DNA of 14,660 nucleotides from an uncultured Oscillospiraceae bacterium (GTDB lineage Bacteria > Bacillota > Clostridia > Oscillospirales > Oscillospiraceae): positions 1 to 14,660 of the forward strand of contig CAKTPC010000046.1 in assembly GCA_934590505.1 (NCBI GenBank), read 5' to 3'. The translations under genes were made by a program, and so were the position numbers. A model generated the notes under the pieces. The model made no database searches, had not been told where the DNA came from, and saw only the letters and a program-made list of their open reading frames with translations. Positions 13,593-14,660 of this stretch are shown here, one piece after another; position 1 is the stretch's first letter, and each line of letters opens with the position of its first letter.

Positions 13593-14352
13593 GAGATTTT
13601 GTTAATGATGCTCTGCCGACTGCTGAAATTGCGCAGCATTTCGGAGCAACTCCATTTTGCAGTTCCTTCTCCAGTTTAGGCCGTCAGCGACAATCTGCGC
13701 ACTGAGCCGTGAGGGCTTTTCTGCGCACTTCAAATTTATTTTCCTCTTATGCCAAACTCGCCTGATGGTACAAATGGCGTAGTATTGGTTATCTTCGTTT
13801 AGTTAATCAAGCTAACAATTGTTAGAAACATGAGCGAGCCAGCCAAGCCGATAAATCGCAATCAGGCATATATAAAGCAGGAACCTTAGTTTTCATAATG
13901 CAGGCAAATCAGAAACTGCACGAACCAGCATCGCAGTTGTTTTTATCATATTTTCACCTCATACTACAATTTCGTGCAAATATCTGGTGAAAATCAAGCG
14001 AATTTTGCTATGCCTCATTAAGAGCAGATTCTTACATTTCAGGTCTCCAAAAGGTGATTTGAGCTGGCAAAACCTTGGCAGGCTGAAGCCTTGGCTTATA
14101 GAAGAATGCTGGATATAATTCTACAAAACCAACAATCCGACGCTTGAATTTTTGTTATATTTATTTTTTGAAAATTTCAGCACATGTTTGTATTTCGGCC
14201 GTGCAGCAGGAGAATACAGCGGCTATATTGCCTAAAATATGGATAAGGTACAATAAGTTGCGCAAATTGAAAAGAGCAAAAAAGAAGACATAGCTTGCAG
14301 GCTCTGGTAGAATGAAGTTACCACACAAACATTCGAAAGGAGACAGCAAACT
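13593..14352. other. Long stretch without a convincing gene, upstream of an IS256 element
   Basis: About 760 bases, more AT-rich than the genes around it, with many stops in all frames. Seen in it: a ten-base direct repeat TCTGCGCACT at 13694 and 13720; a perfect 14-base palindrome at 13812-13825; and two tiny overlapping minus-strand frames (13949-13893 and 13896-13822), the first with a GAGGTG ribosome-like site. The last part (from somewhere between about 14160 and 14300) must be the left end of the insertion sequence, but with the right end missing the terminal repeat cannot be fixed. The rest may be remains of lost genes. Confidence 0.5.
13812..13825. promoter_or_regulatory. Perfect 14-base palindrome CTAACAATTGTTAG
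   Basis: The self-complementary CTAACAATTGTTAG resembles operators of MarR-type or similar dimeric repressors (inverted AACAA/TTGTT half-sites). No regulator gene lies beside it in this window. It could be a leftover of a removed gene or a site read by a regulator elsewhere. Confidence 0.3.
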
Positions 14353-14660
14353 ATGTCCGAGAAAATTGTACAGCTGAATGAGGAAATTATCAAGGGGCAA
14401 ATCAAGGAATTGGTTCGCGGCAGCGTGGAGGAAACCCTGAATGAACTGCTGGAGAAGGAGGCAGAGTCGCTGACGCAGGCGGCCCGCTATGAGCGCAGCG
14501 AGGCCCGTCAGGGCTACCGCAGCGGTCACTATGACCGGAATCTCACCACCACCTCCGGCGACGTCATGCTCCACATGCCGCGGCTCAAGGGCGTGTCCTT
14601 CGAGACGGCCATCATCGAGCGGTATCGCCGCCGGGAGAGCAGCGTGGAGGAGGCCCTCAT
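14353..14660 (+). mobile_element. IS256-family transposase, N-terminal part (continues past the window)
   Basis: The ATG at 14353 follows GAAAGGAG by 10 bases and opens a frame that is still open at 14660, about 102 residues. The sequence fits the N-terminal DNA-binding part of Mutator/IS256 transposases: an early helix (IVQLNEEIIKGQIKELVRGS), RYERSEARQGYRSGHYDRNL, a GDVMLHMPRLKG strand and FETAIIERYRRRESSVEEAL, the last two being family hallmarks. The DDE catalytic part lies outside, so intactness cannot be judged. Base use is more GC-rich than the AT-rich stretch before it. Confidence 0.9.

Noticed and set aside
13694..13729. Direct repeat TCTGCGCACT as a possible CRISPR-like or attachment site
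   Set aside because: Only two ten-base copies 26 bases apart with no further units and no integrase or cas gene nearby.
13822..13949. Two tiny minus-strand frames (18 and 24 codons) with an ATGA overlap and a GAGGTG site
   Set aside because: Too short and unlike anything I recognise to call as genes; mentioned only within the description of the desert.
14161..14574. 137-codon hydrophobic open frame on the minus strand
   Set aside because: Overlaps the IS256 transposase start in antisense; its apparent hydrophobic character comes from the reverse of lysine/glutamate codons.

Overview
The window looks like the chromosome of a gut-type Clostridia, most likely Oscillospiraceae. Evidence: mid-range GC with strong AGGAGG-type ribosome sites, oxygen-sensitive chemistry (a 2-hydroxyacyl-CoA dehydratase and a ferredoxin-dependent 2-oxoacid oxidoreductase), a TRAP transporter, and an IS256 transposase. 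This is inferred from gene content, not from a marker gene.

Left part, plus strand (1-2420). It holds the 3' end of a 2-hydroxyacyl-CoA dehydratase subunit, a 61-residue membrane protein and a strong terminator. Next comes a decayed flavodoxin / carboxymuconolactone-decarboxylase / cupin cluster with two frameshifts and two apparent internal deletions. It is followed by a GMP synthase made only of the ATP-pyrophosphatase and dimerisation domains (no glutaminase domain) and its terminator. Positions 2421-2641 hold a hairpin-rich element that looks like an interspersed repeat.

Centre, minus strand (11809 down to 2642). Eleven genes run in the same direction with short gaps or overlaps: GH88-type unsaturated glucuronyl hydrolase, CaiB/BaiF CoA-transferase, TRAP transporter (DctP, DctQ, DctM), crotonase-family enoyl-CoA hydratase, then ferredoxin, alpha, beta and gamma subunits of a 2-oxoacid:ferredoxin oxidoreductase, and a small PQ-loop-like membrane protein. 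A Crp/Fnr-family regulator is divergent at the head (11991-12713). The intergenic gap carries a perfect TGTGCT-N4-AGCACA palindrome, about 41 bases upstream of the start predicted from an extended -10 box for the minus-strand genes. My reading is an inducible catabolic locus: a carboxylic acid, perhaps freed from a uronyl conjugate, is imported by TRAP, activated by CoA transfer, hydrated or dehydrated by the crotonase, and a 2-oxoacid is finally oxidised to an acyl-CoA with reduced ferredoxin. The substrate cannot be read from the sequence. The kor half may be a separate transcription unit.

Right part (12714-14660). A bidirectional terminator separates the regulator from a convergent YczE/YitT-like membrane protein, which has a textbook promoter. 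Then come about 750 bases without a convincing gene, containing a 14-base palindrome, and finally the 5' end of an IS256-family transposase cut by the window edge.
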